Of a DNA stretch of 64,000 bases, positions 47,232-58,589 are shown one piece after another (position 1 is the first letter of the stretch; the number at the start of each line of letters is the position of its first letter). The position numbers were made by a program, and so were the translations under genes. The stretch covers positions 57,724,601 to 57,788,600 of the forward strand of contig CM064867.1 of assembly GCA_032719365.1 (NCBI GenBank). Direction: 5' to 3'. This DNA comes from Prinsepia uniflora (Eukaryota; Streptophyta; Magnoliopsida; Rosales; Rosaceae). A model generated the notes under the pieces. The model saw nothing but the letters and a program-made list of their open reading frames with translations. It searched no databases and had not been told where the DNA came from.

Positions 47232-48055
47232 CCCAGGAGGGTGGAGTAGGCCGAGGTATAGCAGAACCCGGGCGGAGTACTTCATCTGTGTCAGGGGCGG
47301 CAGGCCCTAGAGGTGGCAGTGGTGCCACGAGCAGTTCTAGAGGGCGTAGTCGGTCATCAGGACCACAGGCGCGAGTTTTTGCTATGACCCAGCAGGAGGC
47401 CAGATCAGCACCTGGAGTGGTGACAGGTACACTCACCATACTTGGCCACACTGTTTTTGCTTTGATAGATCACGGGGCTACTCACTCGTTTATAGCTCGG
47501 AGTTGTAGTATGGTGACGGAGAGGGAGGTGTCTACTTTGGATTGTGCCTTAGGGGTGAGTACGCCTACTGGGGAGGTGTTGATAGTGACTCAGGTTTTGA
47601 GAGAGTGTCCGGTGATGGTAGGCGAGGTTGAGTTAGTGGCAGACTTGTTACTATTGGATCTACAGGACTTCGATGTTATTTTGGGTATGGACTGGTTAAC
47701 TAGACATCATGCTTCTATCGAGTGTTTCGATAGAAGAGTGACCTTTCGGAGTCCAGGATTACCAAAGACCATATTTCAGGGTGATCAGCGTGCACTCCCT
47801 ACAGGAATTATTTCAGCACTAGAGGCTAGCAAGTTGTTGCGTAAGGGATGTCAGGGCTACATAGCTCACGTGGTGGATACACGTGCTACGCTAGTGAGGG
47901 CGGAGGTATTCCAGTGGTGCGGGAGTTTCTCGATGTCTTTCCCGAGGAGTTGCCAGGATTACCACCTCCTCGAGATATCGAGTTCACGATTGATCTTCTT
48001 CCAGGTACGCAGCCCATTTCACATTCTCCTTACCGCATGGCACCTGCAGAATTGA
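47107..48055 (+). pseudogene. Gy3 nucleocapsid tail and protease
   Basis: After the knuckle comes a Gly/Ser/Arg-rich linker, then a retropepsin: GTLTILGHTVFALIDHGATH, ending VILGMDWLTRHHASIECFDR. The active-site triplet is D-H-G (47468-47476) where the family has D-S-G; the aspartate itself is kept. The meaningful frame leaves at about 47908 (HVVDTRATLVRAEV), where a one-base loss moves translation into the RT frame. The rest of this open frame is a shadow of RT. Confidence 0.85.
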
Positions 48056-50802
48056 GGGAACTAAAGGCACAGTTACAAGAGTTGGTCGATATGGGATTCA
48101 TTCGACCGAGTATGTCACCTTGGGGAGCGCCAGTACTGTTTGTCAAGAAAAAGGATGGAGGTTTGAGGTTGTGTGTTGACTACAGACAGTTGAATAAGGT
48201 AACCATTAGGAATAAGTATCCCCTACCCCGGATTGATGACTTTTTCGACCAGTTGAAGGGAGCACAGTACCTTTTGAAAATTGATCTTCGCTCAGGCTAT
48301 CATCAGCTACGGGTCAAGGAAGAGGATATACCCAAGACGGACTTCCGGACCAGGTACGGTCACTATGAGTTTGTTGTGATGCCTTTTGGGTTGACTAATG
48401 CCCCAGAAGCTTTTATGGATCTCATGAACCGAGTGTTCCGGTCATACTTAGATCGTTTTGTGATTGTCTTCATTGATGACATCTTGGTGTATTCAAAGAG
48501 TGCGAAGGCGCACGAGAAGCATCTGAGGATAGTGCTTAAGACTCTGAGAGAGCATCAGTTGTATGCGAAGTTGAGCAAGTGCCAGTTTTGGTTGACCAGT
48601 GTTGGTTTTCTAGGTCATGTGATTTCAGCCGAGGGCATCAGAGTGGATCCTCAAAAGGTTGAGGCGGTAGCAAACTGGGAACAGCCCAAGACGGTGACGG
48701 AGATCAGGAGTTTTCTAGGGTTAGAAGGCTATTACCGGCGCTTTATTGAGGGTTTTTCTATTCTTGCTGCTCCGTTGACACGGCTGACTCGGAAGGGAGT
48801 TCGGTTTGACTGGGATGAGAATTGTGAGCAGAGTTTCCAGGAGCTCAAGAGGCGGTTGACATCTGCTCCTGTGTTAGCCCTTCCAGACGACAGTGGGGAG
48901 TTCGAGGTTTATAGTGACGCTTCTTTACAGGGTCTGGGTTGTGTGTTGATGCAACAAGGGAAGGTGATTGCTTACGCTTCCTGGCAGTTGAAACCCCATG
49001 AGATGAACTACCCTACCCATGACTTGGAGCTTGCAGCAGTGGTTCATGCACTGAAGATTTGGCGACATTATTTGTACGGCGAGAGGTGCAGGATTTTCAC
49101 TGATCACAAGAGCTTGAAGTATCTGTTTACTCAGAAAGAGCTGAATTTGAGATAGCGTCGATGGTTAGAATTGCTTAAGGACTATGAATGTACGATCAAG
49201 TATCATCCAGGAAAATCCAATGTGGTAGCCGATACTTTGAGAAGGAAGTCAGCTAGTTCTTTGTCGCATTTGAGGACAGTTCGGTTACCTTTGTTGGTTG
49301 AGCTCCGCAGACTTGGAGTAGAGTTGACTGTGGATGATCAGGGAGCACTCCTAGCGAGTTTTCACGTGCAACCTGTTTTGATTGATCATGTTATTGATGC
49401 TCAGTTTGAGGACCCCATATTGGGCATCATACGGATTGAGGTAGAGGCTGGAGAGAGACAGGACTTTGAGATTCACGAGGATGGAGCCTTGGTTAAGGAT
49501 GGACGGTTGTGTGTACCTGAGGACGAAGCATTGAAGAAGATGATACTGGATGAGGCTAATTGTTCAGCTTATGCGATGCATCCTGGTGGGACCAAGATGT
49601 ATCGTACACTTCGAGAGCATTACTGGTGGTCAGGTATGAAACGTGAGATTGCAGAGTATGTCAGTAGATGCTTGATCTGTCAATAGGTGAAAGCTGAGGG
49701 GCAGAGACCCAATGGAGCAATGCAACCTTTGCCGATCCCCGAGTGGAAATGGGATCACCTGACGATGGATTTCGTATTTAAGCTTCCCAGGACACCGAAG
49801 GGACACGATGGCGTGTGGGTGATCGTGGACTGACTTAGGAAGTCTGTTCATTTCTTACCAGTACGGGAGAACTTCAGGTTGGCGCAGTTTGCACAGTTGT
49901 TTATTGATGAGATTATTCGGCTGCATACTCCAGAGTCGATAGTCTCTGATAGAGATCCGAGGTTTACTTCCCGATTTTGGCAGAGCTTACGGGAAGCTTT
50001 TGGGACAAAGCTGCATTTCAGTACTGCCTTTCATCCTCAGACCGATGGACAGTCTGAGCGGACCATCCAGATTCTAGAGGATATGATGAGAGCGTGTGTC
50101 TTATAGTTTCAGGGTACTTGGGAGTCACATTTACCTTTGATGGAGTTTGCATACAATAATAGTTATCAGGAGAGTATTGGGATGGCTCCTTATGAGGCTC
50201 TGTACGGGCGACAGTGTCGAACTCCATTGTGTTGGACCGAGGTTGGTGAGAGGAGACTGACTACTTCCGAGCTGATAGACCTTACTCAGGAAAAAGTGGC
50301 ACTGATCAGAGACCGACTGAAAGCAGCTCAGGACAGACAAAAGAGTTACGCCGACCGTAGGATCAGAGATTTAGAGTTTGCAGTAGGAGACTGGGTTTTC
50401 TTGAAGTTATCTCCTTGGAAGGGGATCGTACGGTTTGGCAGGCGAGGGAAGTTGAGTCCCCGTTACATTGGACCTTATGAGATCTTGGAGCGGATTGGTC
50501 TTGTTGCTTATCGATTGGCTTTACCAGCAGACTTGGCAAAGGTACATAATGTCTTTCATGTATCTATGCTTCGGAAGTATATTCGGGACGATTCACATGT
50601 TTTGGAAGCACAACCTGTTAAGCTTAGGGAAGACTTGAGCTTTGAAGAGCAGCCTGTAGCGATTCTGGATCGGAAAGATAAAGTCTTACGGAGGAAGACG
50701 GTTCCCTTAGTTAACGTATTGTGGAGGAATCATCAGGTGGAAGAAGCTACCTGGGAACCCAAGGCCTTAATGCGCGAACAGTACCCTTACTTGTTTCATT
50801 GA
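47909..50802 (+). pseudogene. Gy3 pol: RT, RNase H, integrase, chromodomain-like tail
   Basis: One uninterrupted frame apart from four stops (49153-49155 TAG, 49684-49686 TAG, 49831-49833 TGA, 50104-50106 TAG). RT: FLDVFPEELPGL, LRLCVDYRQLNKVTI, FGLTNAP and catalytic FIDD at 48469-48480. RNase H: VYSDASLQGLGCVLMQQGK, then FTDHKSLKYLF. Integrase has the HHCC region (HPGGTKMYRTLREHYWW...CLIC) and catalytic D at 49768-49770, D at 49948-49950 and E at 50056-50058, with 35 residues between the last two, the expected spacing. The tail (VLWRNHQVEEATWEPKALMR) is chromodomain-like. The stop at 50800 overlaps the polypurine tract. Confidence 0.93.
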
Positions 50803-50833
50803 ATTTCGGGGACAAAATTCTTTTTAGGGGGGT
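50803..50833 (+). other. Gy3 polypurine tract
   Basis: ATTTCGGGGACAAAATTC-TTTTTAGGGGGG just before the 3' LTR at 50838; the same layout as in Gy1 and Gy2. Confidence 0.8.
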
Positions 50834-50837
50834 AGAT

Positions 50838-53611
50838 TGTAACAACCCGTACCTTCATGAGGGGTACAAATGTAATTTTGTAAAAGAATTGTATAAAAAA
50901 GACGATTTTGCCCTTGTGAATAGTGTGTCAAATTTGACTTTTTGATTTGCAGGTTGGACGAGTGTTGACCATTGACCGTGACGTAGTTTAGGACGTCACG
51001 AGTCCGTAGACAGGTGGCATGATTGATTTGGACAAGCGGATAAAAAGTTATGACGTTCGGAAGATTAAGGGTGTTACCGTAATTTTGACTAAATAGAGAA
51101 AAATGTTGACATTTTAGTGGACTTGTGATTTTCTCGTAGACCGAGGACCGTTAGATAGGTCTCGACGTCCTGAGTATAAGACAGGCGGCACGCTGTCATC
51201 GGACGTCGGACGGAATAGTTATGGTTCTGGAAAGTTGAAGGACAAAATGGTAATTTGTACACTTAGGGGCAATTTGGTCTTTTTCTCTTAGGACCAATCA
51301 GATAAGGGCAAGTGGCTGAGTGGACTGGGATATTTTGTTCTCTGATCCATGGAATGTGGGACACGTGGTTGTGAGCTAGAGGGTTCTAGGATTGTGTATA
51401 ATATACATGGGCACACGTTGTACGATTTCAAACCGTGCAAATTGGCTGTGAAGAACCGAAAACAGAGAGTGAGGCGGTGGAGTGTTTGATCGATTCAGTG
51501 TGTGGGTGAGAGTTTGGTGAGTTGTGAGAGTGACAGAGAGAAGAGAGGAAGGTGGTGACTGAGTTTGGGGGTGAAATCGTGCACGGAAACACGGTGGTCG
51601 GAGGATTGATGTTCGGGGAAAACAGAGAGGCCGTGGGACAGAGGTGGTGGTGGTGCCGTGTTTTGGTTCAAACCAAGCTAATAGGAGGCTAGGACGACTG
51701 CAGAGGACTCTGTGGACACCGTGGTACACGGCGGTGCAGACGGCGGAGGACGATTCGACGGTAAGCATCGAATCCCCTGTTTTTCCCGTTTATTTCATTT
51801 CGAAAGTCGTGGACTTTGGGCTAGAGTCGAGGACTTTGATGAGTGGTGTGAGGTTCAGGGAGGTCCTAGGAGTCGTCTAGGATGGTCGCCGTGACGGAGG
51901 AAGGCCTGGGTGGCTGGAGACCAAAACAGGGTTTACGGGCAGTTTGTTTCGAGGTGGAAGACGATGGGTTTTAGGATTCGATTTCTAGGTTTTAGGACGG
52001 GGAAGGATTGCTGGGAACTGGACGAAGCTAATAGGATTGGATTGAGTGAAAACAGTGGAGGAATTACAGAGAACCGATCACGTCAGTTCAGTACAGTTGA
52101 ACCGGGTGACTCGAGGTAGACACTGCTACTGTAGTAGCGCGTGAGGCCCACGCGCAGCCACTTTGGGCGGCACGTGGGGGCGGGTGGGAGGCTTCTGAAC
52201 AAACTTCCAACATGGTTTTTGTTCTAAATGTTATAAGGAATCCATTGGGACAAGTTACGGGTAAATCGGACGATGTTACGGGATAGTTCGAGGATCCGGA
52301 CGGTTTAGGGTTTAAATTTAAATTACGTATGAATTCCCGAAAATTTGGGGAAATTAGGGTTAGCGTATTTGACGTATTTGTGACCTTATTTGGTGCTTAT
52401 TGACAGGACGGGAGACGCCTGAGACGGTTGAAGAGCGCACGGAGCGCGATTGACACTTTCTGATTTGTGAGTGGACTCTTTCTTTTCTTACTAGCATGCC
52501 TAACTATTTTATTTATGTTTTATGATTTTATGTATGTTTTTATGCTTGTTGATGATGATTATATGTGATTGAATGCTTGCACGTTTTTCGAGACATTTTT
52601 TGGTTTTCGCACGTTTTTCAAGGAAAGCTAGATTTCTGATTTTGATGCTAAGTTTTTGGGTTTTCAAATTATAATTGTTTTCTGATGGTTACAAATGAAC
52701 TATGCGACATGATTTTGGTAAACACGATTTTGGTTTTAAAAATCGGATTTTGAGAAACGAGATTTGATTTTAAAGTCGGAAAAGTGAATTTCCGGATTTG
52801 GGTTCGGAATGACGGTTCTGGATGCTGGAAGGGCATCAGACCAGTGATTTCGGATTCGGGTTTGGAGATGGATTTATAATTGGTTTTGTATTGGATTTTC
52901 TGGATCTGGTTATTGGGTTTAAAAACCCGGATTATATTTGACGGGGGACGGGCCTGGATTGAGTTTAAAGACTGGAGAGTTTAAAGACTCGGATATTTAT
53001 GATATTACCCCCGTAGGCCTATTGAGTTTAAAGACTCAGGAGTTTAAAGACTCGGATTACATTTGAGGCCTGGTTTGAGTTTAAAGACTCGGATAGACCC
53101 AGCAGGTTTGACCATACTTGACATATGTGGAATTGGTTTTTATGATATGATCTTAGCATATTGGTATATGGTTTTATGCTGTGGTTTTCTGATACTTCGT
53201 TAGGCATGCATACTTTATTTTAAAATGGTGGGAAAAATCTTATTGTCTTTTTCTTAACCCTGGTTTGATGTTAAACTGTTTTTGAAACTCTTATTTCTTT
53301 TAGTCCACTCACACTTTCTGGTTTTTAACTTTCCCTCCAGGTCGTGGTGAAAGCGTTGGGGTAGACGTTGAGGCGGGAACCGAGGCATAGAGCTTACGAC
53401 ATTCTTCCGTTGCGAGATTAGCCTAGTAGGACATTTGTGCCTGTGTTGTATAACGCTATCCTCTGTATTTCAGTTGTATTATATTTACTCCCTTGTCTGA
53501 TAGTTATGTTTATGGTTATTTTGGGGTTCTTTTGGTACTTTAAGTGTGATTGTCAGACGGGAGCAGGGTTCGTCCCGGGTATCGAGGTGATATTTGGGAC
53601 GGGTCCTGACA
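50838..53611 (+). mobile_element. Gy3 3' LTR
   Basis: Starts TGTAACAACCCGTACC and ends GGGACGGGTCCTGACA at 53611. It is collinear with the 5' LTR. Intron-like ends are at 52467 (GTGAGT) and 53339-53340 (CTCCAG), 874 bp. Confidence 0.93.
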
Positions 53612-56242
53612 GCATTACCGTAATTTGGTTAAAATAGGGGGAAAAGTTGACTTTTGGCACGATAGGGTTTTTACGCGTAGACCTAGGACCGTTAGGTAGA
53701 TCTCGTCGTCCTGAGTTCAACGACAGGCGACATGCTTTAATCGGACATTGTACGGGTGAGATACGGGTCTGGAACGGAGAAGGGTAAAATCGTAATTTGG
53801 ACATTAGGGGTATTTTGGTCTTTTTGTGTCTTCGGATTTGGGCCAATCTGATAAGGCCAAGTGTACAAGGCAGATTAGGATATTTTGAGTTTGGGCCATG
53901 GGATTGTGACACGTGGAGTGTGTATAGTGGGTTCTAGGCGTGTGCACAGTTCAAGTATTTGGGCTGTGTGTGTGTGTGGTCGTGCAATCAGAGAAAACAG
54001 AGGGTGAGATTGAGAGAAAATTGATCGGTGTCTGGGCAAGAGTGTGAGTGTTGGTGACTCAGTTAGAGTGAGTAGAGCGGGGTTGTGAAGCTGGTGAGTG
54101 TCTGGGGAGGTTTGAAGGGTCGAGTGATTGTGTGCAGTGAGTGGGAAAACTAGAGAACAGAGAGGGTGTTTGGTGGTGGTGCAGCCGTGCTTGATCAATC
54201 GAGGCTGGTGGTGGTGTCCAGAGGACGGAGGAGGATTAGAGAAGTCGCATAGGCACAACGGAGCTCACGGCGGTGGCCTGAGCGCAGGTACTTTCCTCAA
54301 CCTCTATTGCTTGCTCTGTTTTACCGTCCGGTTTCAAACGTTGAGTCGTGAAGGTAGAGGCTGAGTCGAGGTGTCTGGTAGGTTCTAATCGAATCCTTAG
54401 GTCCTTAGGAACCTTTTGGTGTCGAAGCCGTGATGGGAGGTGACACTGGTGGCCGGATTGAAGAACAGGGGTTTTGTTGGTCATAGGTTCGAGCTAGGGA
54501 TGACGGGTTAGAGGCCGTGTTGTTGTGTTTTGTTGAGGGGAATAGGTTGCTTAGAATAGGACCAAGCTTCTGGGCTTGGAAGGAAGGGAAATGGTGGACG
54601 GACGGCAGAGAACCGGGAACTCCGGTTCAGACCAGTCGACCCATCGAAGACGACGATGAACAGTGTTCTGTGTGCAGGCGCGTGAGGCCCACGTGCAGCC
54701 ACTTTGGACGGCGCGTGTAGGCGCGTGCGGTGGTTTATGGGCGAAGTTCCAACTAGGTTTTTGGTCTAGATGTTGTAACGAATCTTTTGAGATAGGTTTC
54801 GGGTTAATCGGACGTCGATTCGAGTTAGTTCTACGGGATCGAAGGTTTAGGGTCTCGGTTCGTTACGTTTAGAATCCGGGGAATTTTGTGGGGAATTAGG
54901 AGAACCTTCGTTAACGTGTTAGTGACGTAGTTTGGTGACTGTTGACAGGATCGGGAATCCCCGAGGAGGTCGAGGAACGTGCAGGACGTTCGGGACGCGA
55001 GTGACGTGCCCGGTATCTGTGAGTGGACCCCTTCTCTATAATTGAGCATGCATAACTGCTTTTCTATAATTGTTTTATGGTTTTATATGTGATTTCATGT
55101 TTACTGAATATGCTATAACTGTTTTATTTAATTGCACGTTTTCAGGAAATTACGTATTTGGCACGTTTTACGAGAAATGCTTGATTTCTGATTATGATGC
55201 TATGATTGTGGGATTTCAAACAATAAAGGTTTTTCAATGATTATAAAGGGAGTTTGGAACATGATTTCGATTATCAAGGGTTTTCGGTTTTAGAATCAGA
55301 TTTCGGAAAGCGGAGTTTGGTTTTAAGGTTGAAAAGTGGATTTCCGGATTTGGGTTCGGAATGACGGTTCGGGATGCCGGAATGGCTTCGGACCAGTGAT
55401 TTCGGATTCGGGTTTGGATACGAATTTAGGATTGGTTTTCAAATGGTTTTGGATTGGATTTGCTGGATCTGGTTATTGGGTTTAAAGACCTGGATATTGT
55501 GATTGACGGGGGACGGGCCCGGATTGGGTTTAAAGACCCGGATTGAATTTAAAGAATCGGAAATTTAAAGACTCGGATATTGATATTTCCCCCGTAGGCC
55601 TGTTGAGTTTAAAGACTCGGAGTTTAAAGACTCGGATTATTGAGGTCTGGATTGAATTTAAAGACTCGGGAGTTTAAAGACTCGGATAGGTCCAGCAGGT
55701 TTGATCGGATGATTATATTGGTATTTTATGTTTTACTGCTAATGTTTTATAACGTTATCATACTGTGTTTATGTTGCTGCGGTTTCCACGATGAAGTAAT
55801 GTGCTTTATAAATGTTTTCAGAAATTGGGTTATGCATGCATGTTTTCAAAACGGGCCAAACCCTGGTTTGTTTATGAATTGTTTTTGAAACTTTTATTCT
55901 TTATGGTCCACTCACACTTTTCTTGTTTTAATTGCCCTCCAGGTCGTGGAGCTAGCGCGGGGGTTGACGTTGTGGCAGCGTCGGAGGCATAGAGTACTCG
56001 AGAGTTTTTCCGGAGTGGTTTAAATTTTCCGTTATGCGTATACTCTGTGTATCGCTTTTTGTTTTCTTAGTTTGGTACTATGATCTGTATAACTGCTGAC
56101 TCTGGGGTGTTGTAAATTCTTCTACGTCTGACAAGTAATTTGTGGTTTCCGTGAGGTTGTTTCGGTCTTTCGTTTTTTGGGTTGTCAGATGGGAGCAGGA
56201 TTTACCTCGGTTTTCGGGGTGGAACCGGGGTGGGTCCTGACA
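53612..56242 (+). mobile_element. LTR-f, main part
   Basis: A diverged relative of the Gy3 LTR (same order of sections and TTTAAA hairpins at 55470-55690), ending GGGTCCTGACA at 56242 and followed by ATGGG, the duplication that also precedes 43414. It has donor-like GTGAGTGGAC at 55019-55028, GTCCACTCAC at 55906-55915 and acceptor CTCCAG at 55941-55942. The GC-rich hairpin is near 54680-54727. Confidence 0.9.
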
Positions 56243-56773
56243 ATGGGTTATATATGTATATATGTATATGTGTATGAGTTTTTACTAAGATGGTGTTGGG
56301 CTGAGACCCACGCGTATTGGTTTTAGGTTGAGACCCTTATGAGATGGCTTGAGACGAGTTCCCACGTGTTTTGGTTTGGGCGGAGGTCCCATGTATTGAT
56401 TGACGGATTTTGGGCCAAGGCCCAAATGGTTTTATGGTTCATGACGGTTTATGGGGACCGAGCATGAACCCTAGAAATGGTTTTCGAATGCATTCATATG
56501 TTTTTAATGAAGGGCATAAAGGTCTTTTATGAAATGCTTTTATAAAATATTTGTTTTGTCTACTCACAACTTTTATGTTTTGAAAGAACTTCAGGTTGAT
56601 CGTGGATGCAGTTGTAATAGAGACGAGACATCGCATTCCTCCTCCGGATCCTGCAGCACTCTGATAGCTCTGGTTGGACAAAGGACGAAAATATCCCTGG
56701 TCTGACACTTCGTGTCAGACGGGAGCAGACACGTACCACGCTAATCCCGAGGGATTTGGGACGGGTCCTGTCA
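56243..56773 (+). mobile_element. LTR-e, end part
   Basis: Resumes with ATGGG and ends GGGACGGGTCCTGTCA at 56773. It includes GTCTACTCAC (56558-56567) and acceptor TTCAG (56593-56594). It is similar to the ends of Gy1 LTRs and LTR-d (gttgacagcggatgcgggctatag section). Confidence 0.87.
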
Positions 56774-56898
56774 CTACAAAATAAGCTCCGACCAATTGGC
56801 CGACATTTTCACAAAGCCCTTAACTTCTCATCAATTTCAATGGCTTCAGTCCAAACTTGGATCCATCAACCTTCTAGATCCAGCTTGAAGGGGAGTAT
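56774..56898 (+). pseudogene. Cop1 RNase H C-terminus and polypurine tract
   Basis: It reads YKISSDQLADIFTKPLTSHQ and continues through FQWLQSKLGSINLLDPA to a stop, the conserved end of copia polyproteins (QLADIFTK). GAAGGGGAGTA follows as polypurine tract, then the 3' LTR. It continues the frame lost at 39363. Confidence 0.9.
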
Positions 56899-57224
56899 TG
56901 GAAGTTGCCTAGTGGATATTAGGGTTTCCTGAATATTTGGGAAGGCTTCGGTATTAACTGGATAATAAGGGGATTGGTCAACTAATCTCCTATGTTTCTC
57001 ATGGGCATTGATTGTTCCCTAGGTGGTTAAGAGTTCGGTTCCCTTGTGATTAGTTTGCTGTCAATTTCTTAATCTAAGTTGTCAACTCCCTTAATTCAAA
57101 GGGTTGTTATTTAGCTTCCCTAAGCTGCCAATTGTTGCGTAAAGCAAGGTTAATCCCTCCTATATATTGCAACTTCCATTGTAATAATGATATTTGTGAA
57201 ATACAATTAAACCTTTGAAAATCA
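56899..57224 (+). mobile_element. Cop1 3' LTR
   Basis: TGGAAGTTGCCTAGTGG ... TTTGAAAATCA. It aligns with 32024-32370 apart from small indels and scattered substitutions. The host exon resumes immediately after it. Confidence 0.9.
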
Positions 57225-57229
57225 ATATA

Positions 57230-57341
57230 CTTTATGCCCACCAGGCGCTTGAGAGGGTTTACCTAGTCCACCGAATCGATTCACTGCCTCCTTCACCGAC
57301 TCAAAAGGAGCTGAAGTATCAATCTCCGTCTTAAAATCCAT
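57230..57341 (-). pseudogene. First coding exon of a WEB/PMI2-type (DUF827) gene, broken by Cop1
   Basis: The minus-strand ATG at 57339-57341 opens MDFKTEIDTSAPFESVKEAV, then NRFGGLGKPSQAPGGHKV, and is cut by the Cop1 LTR. The segment IDT.APFESVKEAV.+FGG is the N-terminal signature of the WEB1/PMI2-like family, coiled-coil proteins known from chloroplast movement responses to light. Only about 37 residues remain of a protein normally several hundred long. An overlapping upstream frame (57525-57331, MRVDFASIAVWDG...) in the presumed leader is not the family frame. The assignment is by motif memory and could be to a related DUF827 protein. Confidence 0.6.
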
Positions 57342-57660
57342 CTCCTTTCCGACCAAACCTGCCTGAAACAGTCCACTGTTTTTCTGTTTCCATTTGGGTG
57401 CTTGAATTCATTGGAATTGAAGTTCTCGAGGTAAATATCTGATTCAAACTGTCTGATTCGCCGACACTTGGCGGACTTGATATGGATCCATCCCAAACCG
57501 CGATGGAGGCAAAATCGACTCTCAAATTGCAATGGAGATGGGAATTTTCGATCTATTAGGGTTTTTGATCAATTTGGCTTTTGTCTATTAGGGTTTTGAA
57601 TTCAGTTTCTGTTTCTTGATTTATACTTTATTGATCGATGGAGGCAAAATTGACTCTCAA
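57342..57660 (-). promoter_or_regulatory. Presumed leader/promoter side of the WEB-type gene
   Basis: Upstream on the minus strand of the start codon. It contains a near-duplicate 26-mer (57501-57526 and 57636-57661, one mismatch: CGATGGAGGCAAAAT-GACTCTCAAA). No certain TATA box or transcription start can be named. Confidence 0.3.
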
Positions 57661-58215
57661 AATTCTGATTCATATCTTATTGACCGAATACTGGTTTCTT
57701 CTAGGCTGCCTTATATCTTATGTCTCATGTGATTTCCTCTTGAATTCTTTTTCTTCTTTGGGTTCTTTTATTGGGCGATGAAGCTGATGGGGAATTTTAA
57801 TTGGGCTTATTTTGCCAAATTCAGGCTAATCTGCAAATGAATTTTGAATTTTGGTAATGAGATGATGAAGAGTCATAGTTGCAAATGGGTCTAGAGCAAT
57901 TGAATGGGAAAGAAAAAGTAGATGAATTTATGTGTTATTGCAGTAGATAGTATGTTCAAACTTTCTATGTTCATGTATTTCGATATGATTGAAATTTATG
58001 ATGTGAGGCCAGGTTGGGCCTTGTACTTGAAAGAAGCATCTTTTTAATCTTTTGCAGGGCGGCGGTTGAGTTTTTTGGTATGAGACTCTAATGTGTGATT
58101 ATTCCTACATGTCTATGATGAAAATTACTTAGCAAATTAAGCATTTTATGGGGTATTCCCATAATGTTCATTTCTTTATTTTGGATGCTAAGTGTAGGAT
58201 TTTCTTTGTCTTCAG

Positions 58216-58366
58216 GTACCTGAAGCTCCATCACCGGTGGCATTATCCTCAGATTCTGAGTGTTCACTGATTGCTTTGGGGGAGGATAAAACTAACTGCC
58301 AAATATTATCTCCACCTAACGCTTCTCAATTGCCCGATGAATGCGATCATTTTGTATTGAACTTTG
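58216..58366 (+). other. Possible exon of an unidentified host gene
   Basis: An acceptor-like TTGTCTTCAG precedes an open stretch VPEAPSPVALSSDSECSLIA and then LGEDKTNCQILSPPNASQLPDECDHFVLNF, with a possible donor GTAAAT at 58367 (or a stop at 58372). The composition is protein-like (Ser/Pro/Asp-rich). I do not recognise the protein, and no certain partner exons were found. Confidence 0.3.
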
Positions 58367-58589
58367 GTAAATAGTGGAAGGTAATAGCTGCAATAGATAC
58401 TATTCTCAAAACTGGATGTTGTATATTGCTTAACTTCTTTGTGCATAGCTATAGGGAGTATAGGCACATATTGGTGTTGTGTATTGTGCAATCTACTGTG
58501 GTCTCCCCTGTTTTGTGTGTTGATAAATTTCTCTGTTCATGTTGTTTCCATTCCTTGGTTTTGGATTGATGGTATTGAGTTTTGAGCAG

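Larger units (their letters stand above)
43498..53611 (+). mobile_element. Gy3: nearly intact chromovirus (Tekay/Del-like) gypsy element
   Basis: A 10.1 kb element with LTRs 43498-46273 and 50838-53611, primer site 46276-46287, gag, pro, RT, RNase H, integrase and chromodomain-like tail, and polypurine tract 50803-50833. Over about 175 aligned bases (44878-45056 against 52216-52392) I counted 8 LTR differences, so it is the youngest element here. The left LTR edge reads AGTAAC instead of TGTAAC. The flanks (TGATT / GCATT) do not form a target duplication. Confidence 0.92.
32024..57224 (+). mobile_element. Cop1: Ty1/copia element split by nested insertions
   Basis: LTRs are 32024-32370 and 56899-57224. 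Gag, protease, integrase, RT and RNase H follow in copia order over 32441-35977, 38682-39363 and 56774-56860. The gaps are solo LTR-d (35978-38681) and a block of about 17.4 kb (39364-56773). Removing these leaves an element of about 5 kb, the usual copia size. It is inserted in a WEB-type exon. No exact 5-bp target duplication is visible: the left flank ends ...ATATATATCTTAT and the right flank begins ATATAC. Confidence 0.9.

Noticed and set aside
57225..57235. Target duplication for Cop1 (CTTAT against CTTTA, or TATAT on both sides)
   Set aside because: Neither is exact at the LTR edges; recorded as unresolved rather than claimed.
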